A stretch of DNA of 30,857 nt from Larix sibirica (GCA_004151065.3 NWUY0300012828.1:50285-81141), one strand, 5' to 3'; counted from the stretch's first letter, positions 1 through 11,199 are shown. A program made the numbers and translations. The notes: generated by a model from the sequence alone, not told the origin.

Positions 1-540
1 CATCCCCATTGAAAACCATGCTAATTTTTTTTTCTTTTCATGGAACATAATGGAAGAACAAGCATTCTCAGTTCTAAATCAATTCATGTGCACCACACTA
101 GTCTTAGCTATGCCTGATTTTAATAATAATTTTGTATTGGAATGTGATGCTTCTAGAAAAGTATTGGGTGTAGTTTTAATGCAAGAAGGAAGACCCTTAG
201 CATCCAAAAGTAAGTAGTTGTGTGATAAGAAAATGGGGTAGTCTACCATGAGAAAGAAAATATGGACATCCTACATGCAATTAAAACATGGAGACCATAT
301 CTAATTGGGAGACATTTCCAGATCAAGACAGATCACCATCGCCTAAAATATTTTTTGGATCAAAGGATGTCATCCAAAAAAAACAAAAATGGGTCACCAA
401 AATGCTTGTCTATGATTATGAGATCATCTACAAAAAGGGAAAATACAATGTCCTGGCAGATTCCTTGTCAAGAAAACATGAGGAAGAGGGATTACTCTTT
501 GCCTTATCCTCTCTAGTACCTGAATGGTTAGAGGAATAAA
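1..540 (+). pseudogene. Chromovirus pol fragment: RT connection and RNase H
   Basis: Broken 3' part of a Ty3/gypsy pol gene that enters from outside the window. The RT thumb/connection region is visible first, with the FSW and MPDF motifs, then the RNase H start VLECDAS near position 137 and MQEGRPLA near 180. The RNase H continues in other frames: a segment at 262-516 with AIKTWRPYLIGRHFQIKTDH, then 390-537 with the tail motif YDYEIIYKKGKYNVLADSLS. Each step needs a frameshift or stop bypass, so no intact protein is made. In an active element RNase H removes the RNA strand during reverse transcription. The order RNase H then integrase (next entry) and the later chromodomain place it in the chromoviruses. 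The family call is firm; no lineage is claimed. Confidence 0.88.
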
Positions 541-619
541 AACATAATGGATAACAAATATTACTACATCTTAGCTAATTTAGCGCCTCCAAGAGGATAC
601 CAAACCTAGCCATGGTTAC

Positions 620-1760
620 ACTTAGAAATCTACAGTGCTAAATAAAGGCCATCTTTTCTTGGTACCTAAATATTCCTTAAAACAGACAATATCACTAGAG
701 TTGCATTCATCTCCTCTCATAGGTCACTTGGTATTTCAGAAGAGTTATGCACACACAAAGTGCTCATGTTTTTGGGAAGGCATAAAAAAATATATCCTTA
801 AGTTTGTAGTAGAATGTGATAGTTTCTAAAGGAACGATGGTGAGACAGTAAAGAATCCTAGGGAATTGCAACCATTACTAATCCCAACCAAAATTTGGAC
901 CGAAATTTCCATGGATTTTATTGTTGGTATTCTGAAAGTAGGTAACAAATCATTCATCATGGTGGTAGTTGATAGACTTTCTAAATATGCGCACTTTTTT
1001 GCTCTCCAACACCCATTTACCTTGGAAACGGTGGCCCAAATGTTTCTAAACCAGATTTTAAAACTTCATGGCATGACTACCTCCATTGTGTCAAATCGTG
1101 ATCCCAAATTGACGAGAAAATTTTGGAAAGAACTATTTAAACTACATGGCACCTAGTTTCAAATGATAACATCTTATCATCCACATATAGATGGTAAGAC
1201 AGAAGCAGTCAACAAATTCCTTGAAACCTATTTGTAATGTTTTGAATCCAAAAAGCAACACCAATGGGCATAATGGTTACCAGTAGCAGAATGTTGGTAT
1301 AATACCACTTCTCATGAGGCTACAAAAAAGACACCATATGAAGCATTCTATGGCCAATAACCACCCTAATGGTTTATTATGTACCAGTTACTTCCAAAGT
1401 ACATGCAATTGATTATTTTCTTCATAACTGTGATGTCACTCTTTTCGCACTCAAGGAAAATTTGGCAATGGACCAAAATTGCATGAAGCAACAAGTAGAC
1501 CATAACTGCTCATAGCATTCATTTGTATAAGATGACTAGGTGTTCCTTCACCTCCAACCTTATATGAAAAAATCTCTCAAATTTAAAGGCCATTAGAAGC
1601 TCATGCCAAATTTTTACGACCCATATCAGATTGTTTAATGCATTGGTTAGGTGTCCTACAAATTAGAACTTCCAGTACACTCCAAGGTTCACCCAGTATT
1701 TCATATCTCTTGTTTGAAGAAGTTAGTGGGTAATCATTTTTGAGTTAAATCTACCTTACC
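620..1760 (+). pseudogene. Chromovirus integrase, broken
   Basis: Continuation of the same pol gene. The zinc-binding region lies at 635-840 (KGHLFLVPK, LELHSSPLIGH, FWEGIKKYI, then a VVECD motif where the second cysteine pair sits). The catalytic core follows at 866-1330: ISMDFIVG contains the first catalytic Asp, and DGKTEAVN contains the catalytic Glu. The second Asp, expected in an SDRD motif, reads SNRD at 1091-1102, so this active-site residue is lost. A stop follows the FKLHGT motif. Beyond it WLPVAECWYNTT, TPYEAFYG and the GPY/F-like C-terminal region ([18 protein letters not shown], about 1655-1715) are readable across frames. Integrase would insert the cDNA into host DNA; this copy cannot. 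Confidence 0.88.
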
Positions 1761-1814
1761 TAAACTGGATGAAGAAGCATCCATTTGGCTCTAAACGTAA
1801 GCATTTTTGGACAT

Positions 1815-1955
1815 TAGGGAGCACAACTACGTCAATGCACTATCTGCGAAGATTTGATTCAGTGGAAGGATACCTCACCAATAGATGCCAATTGGGAACC
1901 ATCAACAATTTTGTAGTAGTTTACTCATATCCAAAATTGAGGAAAATTCTACTTT
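1815..1955 (+). pseudogene. Chromodomain at the integrase C-terminus
   Basis: In the third + frame the peptide LIQWKDTSPIDANWEPST is readable at about 1852-1905. It is followed by a glutamine- and histidine-containing stretch up to the polypurine tract. This matches the core of the chromodomain carried at the integrase C-terminus by plant chromoviruses, where a W-K-D/N...WEP pattern is typical. Chromodomains are thought to steer integration to particular chromatin. Stops flank the peptide, and the frame differs from the upstream GPY region, so it is a relic. Its position between integrase and LTR is as expected. Confidence 0.72.
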
Positions 1956-1970
1956 TGAAGGGGGAGGGCA
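1956..1970 (+). other. Polypurine tract of the chromovirus copy
   Basis: A purine-rich run (TGAAGGGGGAGGGCA) lies directly before a TG that begins an LTR-like sequence. It follows the chromodomain remnant by only a few bases. In LTR retrotransposons this tract primes plus-strand DNA synthesis and abuts the 3' LTR. Confidence 0.75.
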
Positions 1971-2440
1971 TGTTAGGGTCCTACCCTAACCCCCCTACTT
2001 TATCTATGTATACCTCCATAAGGCACGTTAGTTATTTAGTGGGTAGTTGTTTAATGTAAAAGGGCCTTATTGATTAAAGGTCCTTACGTGTTTGGACCTC
2101 ATTAAAAGAGGGACCGCAATTAGTTAGAATTGGGATATTGAAGTATTATATATAGAGTAGTAAGTATGCAATGTGAAGTCAATAATTTTCATTATATTTG
2201 GAGCTAGTGCTCTTGGAGGGTACCCCATTGAAGAGGAAAATGAACATTGTCATCCATTTCATCTATTCTTCTCGTATTTCCTATATTTCCTATGAATTTA
2301 TGGGTTTAAGCATATTACAGTCAATGTCAATGTCCATAATTTGTTTTGGTTCCCATCGTTTGACTAGATATTTGAGCCTTGAGGGAACTTCAGTGCCACC
2401 TTTTGTCTCATCATCATAACTGCAAGTCCTTCCTTGAGCA
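1971..2440 (+). repeat. 3' LTR of the chromovirus copy (right end uncertain)
   Basis: Starts with TG right after the polypurine tract. Its first 20 bases form a small hairpin: GTTAGGGT at 1972-1979 pairs with ACCCTAAC at 1983-1990. A TATA-like stretch (TATATATAGAG) near 2147-2157 is placed as expected for an LTR promoter between U3 and R. There is no 5' LTR in the window to compare with, so the right boundary is a guess; anywhere from 2230 to 2500 is possible. The open frames inside it look like chance. Confidence 0.6.
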
Positions 2441-4007
2441 AGAAAAAAATTCATGCATCTATGAAATTTTCTTCTTACCTTTTGACCTCTAGTATATGAA
2501 CTAGAAATGTTACATGAAGTGGATGTCTCACTTCCCCTCCTAAAATATCCTTACTCTCAGAAGATAGATATAACATATACCTATTTAGCGATATCTTCAT
2601 AACTCAAAGCTAATTAGGAAATATCAAAGTAGCCATGAATGAAAGTAACTTATCAATAGGAATAATCAACAAGGGGATAACGAGTCAAAAACATTATCAA
2701 TGGAAAACAAGCATCATAGAGTGAATACTATCTAAAAAACAACCATAGCCACATAGAAAAATGGTTTTATGTCTATTCCAATTAATGTCGAGACTTAATA
2801 ATTGCTTCTTCTTCAATTTTCAAACATTCTTACACAATGTCCTTGGCAATAGAGGGGATCTAGAAGGTTGATACTAGACATGAATGAAATAATCATAGTA
2901 GTATATGCAGTAGAGGGATCGACTGTGGTGTTGGTCATAGCTTGTTGGTGGGACCATCACTGATGGTTCCTCCACCAAAAAGAGGGGGTTTCCACCACCA
3001 TAAACAAATATGCCAACAGAGACAAGTATGCCTCCAGAAATAGGAATTCCTCTAGAAACGGTAATACTACCAAAAGTGGGGATACTACCAACCATGGTGC
3101 TAATAGAGAGGGGAGGTGAAGGTGAACCAGACTTTGAGGAGTCAAAATATGATGACTCAGATGAGTAATTAGGTGAATGTGAAAGGTGTCAAACTCGAAC
3201 AAAACTCATGGAGCCAATGGTGCAACTTGAGAAACCATACAAAGAGGGATGGTCCTGAATTCTACGAGATTACCTTGGGGGAGCTATGGTAACAAGATCC
3301 AAGACATGAAAATATACGAACAAAGCTAATGTAAAAAATGCTCCAATAATATAATATCAACTTTGTAAATGGTACTAAATCAATAACAAGTGAAACGTGG
3401 GTTCAAAAAATGATCTAATCTAGCAATGAGAAGAAAAAATGAAAAGAACACCTTGGGAAAAGAAAAAACCCACTAGCATTAAAAGATATATGCAATAAGA
3501 AAAGTAAAATGAAAAGAAAATATCTCTCAAATATTTTCAACAATGGGGGTATCAAGTCCCATCCAAATAAAATAAGTAGAAAGATGATTAAGGTCTTCCA
3601 AAAAGATGAAACAAATAGGGGCCTCAATCCTATTCAGTCCAATGAGTGAATATAGAAGGGAACAATTATAGAGAGAGTCTCTCCTCACTATTATCTGCTC
3701 CAAGTGTCCCTCCACCTAAAGGAATTACCTCTGAGTAATATTCCTACTAGAATGGTTACTAATCTACCTCGTTCATGGACACACTAGATGAGTTACCTAC
3801 AGCTTTATCCCAAAAGGAAACGATCTAGATGATATTTAGTACTAAATGGGGAAGGTGCATGGTCCACTCAACCATTCAATTCTATTCTAGACACATACCA
3901 CCCTAAAAGGATGGGCCCGTCCAAAAGTTGGCCTCAATCGTGTCCAATAGTACTAGAGGATTTTGTCTCCCTAGAAATTCCACCACTATATCTCAGATGT
4001 ATAGTGA
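2441..4007. other. Gene-free interval with a Pro/Glu-rich coding-like patch
   Basis: No known domain is recognised on either strand. A patch at about 2940-3240 on the + strand reads as a proline- and glutamate-rich peptide with repeats of the type MPTETSMPPEIGIPLE, ending in an acidic run (EESKYDDSDE). It could be a hinge region of a retrotransposon polyprotein. The frames on the other strand over the same bases look like shadows of it. The last few hundred bases lead into the polypurine tract at 4008, so part of this interval may be the 3' internal region of another retrotransposon. None of this is firm. Confidence 0.4.
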
Positions 4008-4346
4008 CTAGGGGGAATTGTTTGGATTCCTATCCCCAAAGTCCTAACCTAGCTACAAAATTCCTTTGGGCCCTCAAGTGAGGAATTTAGTGTGTTTATA
4101 TGAGGGTTTATTTTTAGGCTCTACTTGGGGTCATGAACCAAGTGATGTTTAAATTAAGTTGTGAAACATGTCATGTGCACAAGTGGTGTGTACACCAAGT
4201 GAATGTAAATGACAAGGAAATGAAACTGCATGAAAATAATTTGAACACTTTGCAATCCTATTTAGTATGTATCATATATTATCAATATCAACAATAACTT
4301 CCATTACTTTTATTATAGATCACAAAAAACACATTTACATTTACTT
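4008..4346 (+). repeat. Second polypurine tract and LTR-like start
   Basis: The run CTAGGGGGAAT (4008-4018) is followed at 4019 by TG and an LTR-like sequence beginning TGTTTGGATTCC. This is the same arrangement as at 1956-1971 but with a different LTR sequence, so it belongs to another family. No matching second LTR is visible in the window. The end is unknown; a single ambiguous base at 4347 lies close to a likely junction. Inferred from layout only. Confidence 0.42.
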
Positions 4347-4529
4347 NTTTGGTTGGTGGTCAGCCAAAACCACCTCTTCATAGAGCACTTGTATTTAGCA
4401 GGAGAAGTCAATTTTTGCTAACTTGCTTGGCAATTCAGATTGTCAAGTTGGAAATGTTCAATAGTGGTAGCTGTCCCCTTCCAGTTATTCAACTCTCTTT
4501 TCGTAGACTCACATCCACCCCTTTAGATT

Positions 4530-4990
4530 AAGGGGGGAATTGTCGAAACCTAATCCTTGGTGTTAGGGAAATCTTATTTTGTTAAACTTCAAATTCATGT
4601 GATAATACCAAAAGTCCTAGGTGAATGGGAAGACTAATTCAAGAGTCCCAAAGACCTCATTGGGAAGTTGAACCCAAGAGACATTCTCATGTATATATTG
4701 TACATTTGATAATGAGAAATTTGTGCTTAACACCTATATTTTTCCATCTTTGTATGTGCATCTAGCTATCTACCCTAAGGGGCACCTAACAATCCCTGAT
4801 ACCCTTGTTGCAACCACTACGAGGCTAAGAGCTTTTAGATTGGTTGATATAGTTCCCATGTCCTACCCAAAGCATCTAGGGGATTTTTGGCATGAAATTC
4901 CTTTTCCTTGAGCTCGACTCCCCAACCGACTAGTCATTGATGCTCTTGCTATATTGTAGATGCTATAGGAGAGATGATTTCTCAAGGGCA
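4530..4990 (+). repeat. Third polypurine tract and LTR-like start
   Basis: The purine run AAGGGGGGAAT at 4530-4540 is followed at 4541 by TGTCGAAACC, a typical polypurine-tract/LTR junction. The roughly 180 bases before it (4348-4529) would be the 3' internal end of that element, but hold no recognised domain. A TATA-like stretch (TATATATTG) lies near 4691-4699. The right end is not defined. The assignment rests on the junction pattern alone. Confidence 0.45.
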
Positions 4991-6400
4991 TGATTTCTTT
5001 AAGTCTTCTACCATCAACTTCCTTTCTTCCTACACAAATGATTTAACAATATAACAAATTTTCATATTGAAAACCTCCTCCCAAGTTTGGCACTTTGGGT
5101 TCACTAGCCCTGTTTTTGTACTTCTTCCAAGGTAGATGTGGATGAGCTACTACTGCCCCCCCTTCAACCCAAATGCTCCAGGCATGATGGCAAAGCTAGA
5201 TATCAACCATTGAATGACTATCCTTCTATTGTTTCCTCTCTTTGTGATAATTCCTCAAATTTTAATGACTTGTAATTCCAACCTTGAATTTATAGAATGG
5301 ATCGAGAGCTAATTTGCATACCTCTTCTAGACAATTCATGAGAGATTAATGAGGATCTTGTCCTACATATCTTCCACGCACCCTCTTATTTAATTTTTCC
5401 ATAGTCTTCTTTTCAATATTGCCAAATGATTTGATATTTAACCCTAGCGTATTTATAGTTTTCTATGTAAAATATTAAATATTAATTGTTATTTTCCACT
5501 CGTCATTCTCCGCAAGGATATTAAGGAGGTATCCTTTGTGGCTAGATTAACCACCAACTCTACAACTTGGTTTTCCCATCTTTTGACAAGTTAAAAGTCA
5601 TCATCCTTAAAAGAGTTTTATGGGCTTCTCAATTCATCTTAGGGACCTTTTGGATGACATGTGGGTTTTCTTTTGTATTTCTTTTCAATTTATTTATTTA
5701 TTTTTTATTTCAAGAGGAAATCTATACATACTTAGAATCCCCCTTAGAAAAGTTTTTGATAATATAGTTTTAAACACAAATCAAGTCTTGCTTTGATGCC
5801 TTCAAGCTTTGTTTGATTATTGGTTATTTGACCGAAGTATTTTGAAAAGATTGTGTAAATGTTTCCTCATCTCTAACCACACTGTGTCTCCCACCATACA
5901 TGGGTTTCTTCTTGTAGCCCCATCATTGTCTATGTTACCCCTCATATTGCATGAGGTTCTACCTGTGATTTTCATCACAACATCCACTTTCATGATATAC
6001 GTGATGGATTGCTTGACAAAGGTGGGGAATTTTATGAATGCACACACTTTCCTTCGCATTGTCCTTATGGTATGTTTGACCTTGGGCAACTAGGGGTGCA
6101 AGCCATCCATAGAAGAGTGGTTGGTTGCAAGTACTTGATTGTTTCCCTTGAGCCTAGCAAGTACTTCAGCTACACTATATTGCAACGTTTGGGTGTATTT
6201 AGTGTATCATTTTTTGTGGAGGAGACATACTTTGCATGGTTATTCTTTAAGCATTGTGCCAATCATCACATGATCAAGGTAGAGTCATGGTTAGATATTG
6301 TTGGAGTGACATATTTTCTAGACAGAGCGCCCTGGCACATGGGTTTATTTTACACATGGTTACACCTTGGTATTATTGATGTTATGTTATGGAGTTTCTA
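4991..6400. other. Interval without recognisable genes
   Basis: Both strands were read for retrotransposon, transposase and host protein motifs and none were found. The longest open frame (6009-6401, + strand, 130 codons) gives a Phe/Tyr/His-rich peptide without domain features. It lies in GT-rich DNA that keeps several frames open by composition, so I treat it as chance. The DNA is AT-rich and full of short near-repeats, which fits old LTR or other repeat remains. Confidence 0.5.
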
Positions 6401-8190
6401 GCATATGTACCCCTTATCATATGGTTTCAACATGAGTTATTGGTTTACTTGAGGTGATGTGGAGTGATTTGAGCCTTCTAGGCCTTATTTGTTTACATGT
6501 GGTGATAACGTCCTAGGCCTTTTGAGGGTTCTTGACATGTGGTTTTATTATTGCATGGATGTATCTTTTTAGTAGAGTGTTTCTCTTGTGCACACATGTA
6601 CAAGGATGATTATAGCCATTTAATGGTTATTTTGACCTATTTTGACCCGTGGAGGCTATTTGCATCAACGCCATACCATGTTTTGTTTGATTTCACATTT
6701 GATTGGCTAGAAGATGAAGTGCTATGGATCTCTTAGTGGAGCACTCACCTTTTTGGCACATATGTTTGAGGCATTCATCACCTTCACGACTATTTTATTG
6801 TTGATGATGAGCTTGTCCCTTCTTCTAGGGTGTTTGTCGAGATATTTATGATTTGGCACATATTTTTATCATTGGAGTTGGTTAGTTGTTGACTCCTTAC
6901 TTTGGGGAGGTTATAGTTTGCACACTTTTGGGGGTTTGTTATGCCTTGGTGATTGTGCACATGAGTGGTTAGTGTTATCTTGATTGAGGATCCAATCCAA
7001 TTTTGAGGATATTTGACAAAATCATCCATGCTTGAGGGTGCATAGGGGATACTAATAAGTAAGTTTACTTGGTCCACACTCATTTGATGGGACATATTCA
7101 CCTTGGAGGCCACACATGCTACTTGAGGTGATTACTATGGTGCATTTAAGGAGTTAGTTGGTGGGTCGATTTGCCTTGGAGAGATTTATAGGGGACATTG
7201 GAGCTTACTGCCTTGTCTATTTCAATTTTTGAGGGCGTGTCCCACTTATTTGAGCTCTATGCTCATGAATATTTGTACATGTGGCAAAGTCACATTTAAT
7301 TATTAGATGGATATGAGTTGTTTTTGCAGTCCTAGATTAGATCTAGGGTTTTTGATGAATATTCTTATTTTAGTGTGGAGGTTTTGAGCCTATAACTCTA
7401 TAAAAGCAATGCTTCTCCATTTGTGATGGTTGTTAATGACTTGGAGAGACTTACCCTCTTGGTTTTTTGCTTGTATTGAACATATTCATGGGAATATATC
7501 ATTGGTGATTTCTCTCATCATGTGTGGCTATCCATATTCATATTGTTGTTCACTTACGTGTTGGAATATATCATTTTTTTGTTATCCCAAGGCTCTCAAA
7601 TAAGGTTGTTAGCTATTAGGAAAATAAACTTGAAACATGTCATATTATTTCATCTTCCTTGTTGTTTCTAATTTTTAGTTTTAAATCATTGTGATTAGTC
7701 ATTCCAAGGAAGGTTTCATAATGGTTTTAAACTGAATTTGGATTAGAATTTAATGTTTAGCATGTCTAATGCCTCCAAAAAGGACCCATAATAAACTAAT
7801 TCCTATCCATAATAAATATGTTGTCTTAATGATTTATATGTTGTTACATCAATGATTACATCCACTGACCATAAACTTTCTATTCTCTTAGAGTCCTCAT
7901 TGACCCCTTGTGCCCAATGGATGTTTGGCACTAGTCTTGATCTCATCAACCACCCATAAAGATATTTATTAAACAAAACAAATCTGTTTTACTAAGATAT
8001 CTTTCCACCTCACCTTGAGCCTTACGACTTATCATCTTAGTAATTGTACCTTAGGGATACATCCCTATCAAAGGAGAACTAGTCAAAAGAGAGAAGAGGG
8101 TTGTGTGGTGACAATGACACCCTCTTGACTTACCTTTGACCTTTCATTCAATATTTGGATTTTATATGTTAAGTGCAAGAACCATTGGTA
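6400..8190 (+). repeat. Candidate 5' LTR of the + strand Tat-like copy
   Basis: This non-coding block ends just before a primer-binding site at 8197 and so is where the 5' LTR should lie. A TATA box (TATAAAAG) sits at 7399-7406 in a plausible promoter setting. A ~65-base piece at about 6985-7055 is similar to 13320-13385, beyond the broken integrase of the same copy, as expected if that is what remains of the 3' LTR. The left edge is not defined and no clean TG start was found; parts may be unrelated insertions. Confidence 0.42.
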
Positions 8191-8196
8191 AAATTT

Positions 8197-8213
8197 TGGT
8201 GTCGATGTTGTGG
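8197..8213 (+). other. Primer-binding site, tRNA-Asp type, decayed
   Basis: The bases TGGTGTCGATGTTGTGG match the commonly seen plant gypsy primer site complementary to the tRNA-Asp 3' end (TGGCGCCGTTGCCGGGG, recalled from general knowledge) at 11 of 17 positions. Four of the six differences are C to T, as expected from deamination of methylated cytosines. It lies about 200 bases before the gag remnant, where a primer site belongs. Confidence 0.6.
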
Positions 8214-8329
8214 AGAAAGTTGAACTTTTCAGATTCAAAAGTTAAGGCTTCACGACAAGGTGATGAGCTTAAGCTATAGGGTTTATCCACACAAGCTCAT
8301 CTGGTGACTCCACCCAAATGAGTTATAAC

Positions 8330-9420
8330 AAAGAGGTACTCAATAAGGATTTCTTTTGAAGGTCTTGTTCACTTAATCCATAAACTTGAGAGATATTATG
8401 AGTGAACAAAAGGCCTCGTGAATCTTATTTTTGAATACAACGAAGAAATAAAAAAAACATTTTCAAATATATTAGGGCACTCCAATCAACAAATTAATAT
8501 CGTTGCAAAACCTAGGGTTGTGAATTTTGTACCTTGGTTGGATGAATTGTACAAACACTTGAATTTTACAAACATTAATGGGCATCCTCATGATTTGCTT
8601 GAGAAAGTCATAAAAATTGTGGGGACTAATGTTGTATCCACTAAGGATCACTTGAGGACATTTATGAGTGTGGCATCAAGTTGCTGAAATGAATTTACAT
8701 GTTCTATTTATTATAGAATATGCCATGGTTTGGTGCATGAGTTTTCCAGACAATAACATTGGCACATAAGAAGAATTGGAAAAAAATTTCATGGAAAAGT
8801 GGGGGGAACATAAAGACAATAATTATTTGTGAGTTTCTATAAGCAATGAAAAAAATAGTGAGAGAATGAAACTAACGAGGAATTTATAGAGGAATTCAAC
8901 AAAAAATTCCATTAGATAGTGTGAAATTTGCACGCAAATGTTAAACCCCCAGATGTCATTGTGTTGATTTATTATGTTGATGCATTTAGTGGAGATATTG
9001 CTTCCCATTTAAGACAAAATGATCCTTAGAACATAAAAGAAACCCAAGAATAAACAATTAACATAGAAAGGAATATGGCAACCTTTGGCAAGTCTAATTT
9101 GCTTGGTTTTTCTAAAGCAACCCCCAAATCCACTAACAATAATCACATAGGGTATGAAAGCACTACAAATTCCATTTTCCAATATTCAATCATTTATATC
9201 TAGGATGCAAAATATATTGGAAAGATTGAAAAGAATTCAAAAGAATCAATAGTTTCAACCTAGAGGAATCTTTGAAAGGAATAGAGGTCCAAATAAGCCA
9301 AGAGTCTTGGTTCCACTAAATCTTGTCAATACGGTGAATCAAGATGAATATCCCTAGTGTTGTTGTTGTCAAGATCATCATGATGAAGCTTCATGTCTAG
9401 AGTACTAGGTACATTCAGAA
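8330..9420 (+). pseudogene. gag of the + strand Tat-like copy
   Basis: Remains of a capsid/nucleocapsid gene. The longest piece (8418-8687) contains GHPHDLLEKVIKIV and TKDHLRTFM, corresponding to the start of the Retrotrans_gag region. After a stop, FMEKWGEHKDNNYL is readable near 8790-8832 and EEFIEEFNKKFH near 8878-8912, matching the MREWGEKRDHLY and GEFNKIYNK motifs of the - strand copy's gag. Near 9358-9405 a cysteine/histidine cluster (CCCQDHHDEASC) looks like a degenerate zinc knuckle, the nucleic-acid-binding motif at the gag C-terminus. Many stops and frameshifts. The homologous gag at 21472-22215 makes the call secure. Confidence 0.72.
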
Positions 9421-10014
9421 CAAGGTATGATTTGGGCTTGGGAGGAACCTATTTAGCCTACAGATCTAAACTTCGTTGATGAGAATATTTACATTTGTGT
9501 GACCTAGGGAAAGAAGTACAATGTATCAAGTAATGATGTCCAACAAATCAAGCAAAACAATGTCGAAGCTGATATGATTACTAAGATGTTTGGTCCCAAG
9601 CCCACTTGTAAGGAGATTCTAGGGACATTTTGGATCAGAGCTAGTAGGAATATGAATGCATAATGCCGAGGAAGAAACAAATTAATGAATTGAACCTATG
9701 GGTCATTCTAAAGTCTTGAGAGTGAGCAAGAGAAAGTGTTATAGTGGGTGCCGCCAAGGTTTCCTCATTTGAAGCAATGCAGATAAGTACATGTGTGGAT
9801 TTGAATATTGATATATCAGGTGAGTTGGTCAAGATGAAGTTTGTTGTTCTAATATTAGAGTTAATCAAGATCCCATCCTAGTTAAATAAGGTGAATAATT
9901 TACTAGGTTGTGAAGAATATCTTAAGTTGTGAAGTAGCAAAGGAAGTTAATCAATATTTTCTAGTGGTGCATCAATCAATGAATCAGGAAAGAAGAAATG
10001 GCAATCGTGATCCA

Positions 10015-10330
10015 TTTTTCACCACACTTATGGTTAATGGCTTGTTGTTGCATAACTATATGATTGATTTTGATGCATAATCTAACGTCATGCCACTCAA
10101 AGTGATGAATTGACTGGGCCTCGATACCACCAAATCTTACATAAATGCTCGTGTTATTGATTCACAAGAAATCAAAGTGTGTGGTCTTATTAAAGACCTT
10201 CAAGTTAAGTTGGCAATTTACCTTGACATATCATTTTGATGGATGTAGTGGTTATTCATAATCCAGATGCATAACTATCAATAACCATTGGGATATTGAT
10301 GGGAGGCAACATCCAAATGGATATGTCATA
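10015..10330 (+). pseudogene. Retropepsin-like protease, + strand copy
   Basis: The translation shows TLMVNGLLLHNYMIDFD followed by a stop and SNVMPLKVMN, then KVCGLIKDLQVKLA. These align with LLHDCMLDFGPSHNLMPKLM and KCLGMIKDLVVTLA of the - strand protease at 20467-20799. The catalytic triplet of aspartic proteases (D-S/T-G) reads D-F-D at 10066-10074, so the enzyme is inactive as well as interrupted. Its normal job would be to cut the gag-pol polyprotein. Confidence 0.72.
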
Positions 10331-10519
10331 TGCTACCATATTGACACATGAAGGTACTTCGTTGCTTTATACATAGAACAATCGAAGGGGTTATGTGTAG
10401 AAGATCCCAATGAGCGTATGCATGAATTGATTTGTACCGAGGAGTAGTTGGAGAATTATGCTATCTTGGAAAATTCATTAGGACAAAATATAGAGGATAT
10501 TACCCAGAATGAAGAAGAA

Positions 10520-10915
10520 GGCATTTGGAAGATGCATTTTAATTGATCTCACACCGGGGTGAGATAAGGTGCTAGTATAGTGTTTATGTCTGCTTGAGGT
10601 GAATCCATGAGCTATTCATATAGGTTGGAATTTGATTGCACAAATAATATTGTTGAGCATGAAACACTGTTATTAGGTTTGGAATTGGGAAGGGACATGA
10701 AGATCAAAGCATTATAGGTGATCAATGATTCAGATCTAGTGGGTATGTAGGTAACAAAACAATTTACAACAATCAATGATAAATTGAGGAAATATCTAAA
10801 TGCACTTTGAGATTTGGTTGAATGAGTTGATGAATTTGGTATCAAAGTTGTAGCAAGGGAGGTTAATGTTTAAGCAAATGCTTTAAATTTTTTAGCAACC
10901 ACTCTTTCAGAGAAT
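10520..10915 (+). pseudogene. Extra RNase H between protease and RT, + strand copy
   Basis: The motif WKMHF at about 10532-10546 is followed by Asn where the first catalytic Asp is expected. Then come CTNNIVEHETLLLGLELG (10640-10693) and a VINDSDLVGM stretch (near 10720-10748), and further on KVVAREVNV before an ANAL motif. This is the pattern of the RVT_3-type RNase H (TNN..AEYEAL, DS.L). It mirrors the cleaner domain at 19770-20210 motif for motif and occupies the same place, after the protease and before RT. Stops and a lost catalytic residue make it a relic. Confidence 0.7.
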
Positions 10916-11199
10916 GACAATGCTATTTAGGCCTTCAATCCTAGATAACTTTGAACAAATTATGGCTTGTTTTTCATGACTAGCCTCTAATAGTTTGGTT
11001 CTGAGGAATTTGTTGTAGGAATTATCTAATAATATAATTGGATGGGCATGAGAAGGAGAACAAGATCTTGATCCAGGGAAGACCAAAAAGAACAAATTTC
11101 CTATAGTCCTGTTCCCCTTAGAGAATATTTTTGATCATCATGACACGTATAAGAAACCAAGAGAGGTTAGCAAGCTAAATGATGTGATGGAGAGAAATT

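Noticed and set aside
1972-1990. Telomere-like GTTAGGG/CCCTAAC words
   Set aside because: Only one unit in each direction, at an LTR tip; not an interstitial telomere array.
5817-6093. Overlapping frames of about 90 codons on both strands
   Set aside because: Mutually antisense, no family features.
6009-6401. 130-codon frame on the + strand
   Set aside because: No domain, aromatic-rich by composition, no flanking signals; likely chance in GT-rich repeat DNA.
6790-7113. 107-codon frame on the - strand
   Set aside because: Lies within the candidate LTR and has no recognisable motif or continuation upstream.
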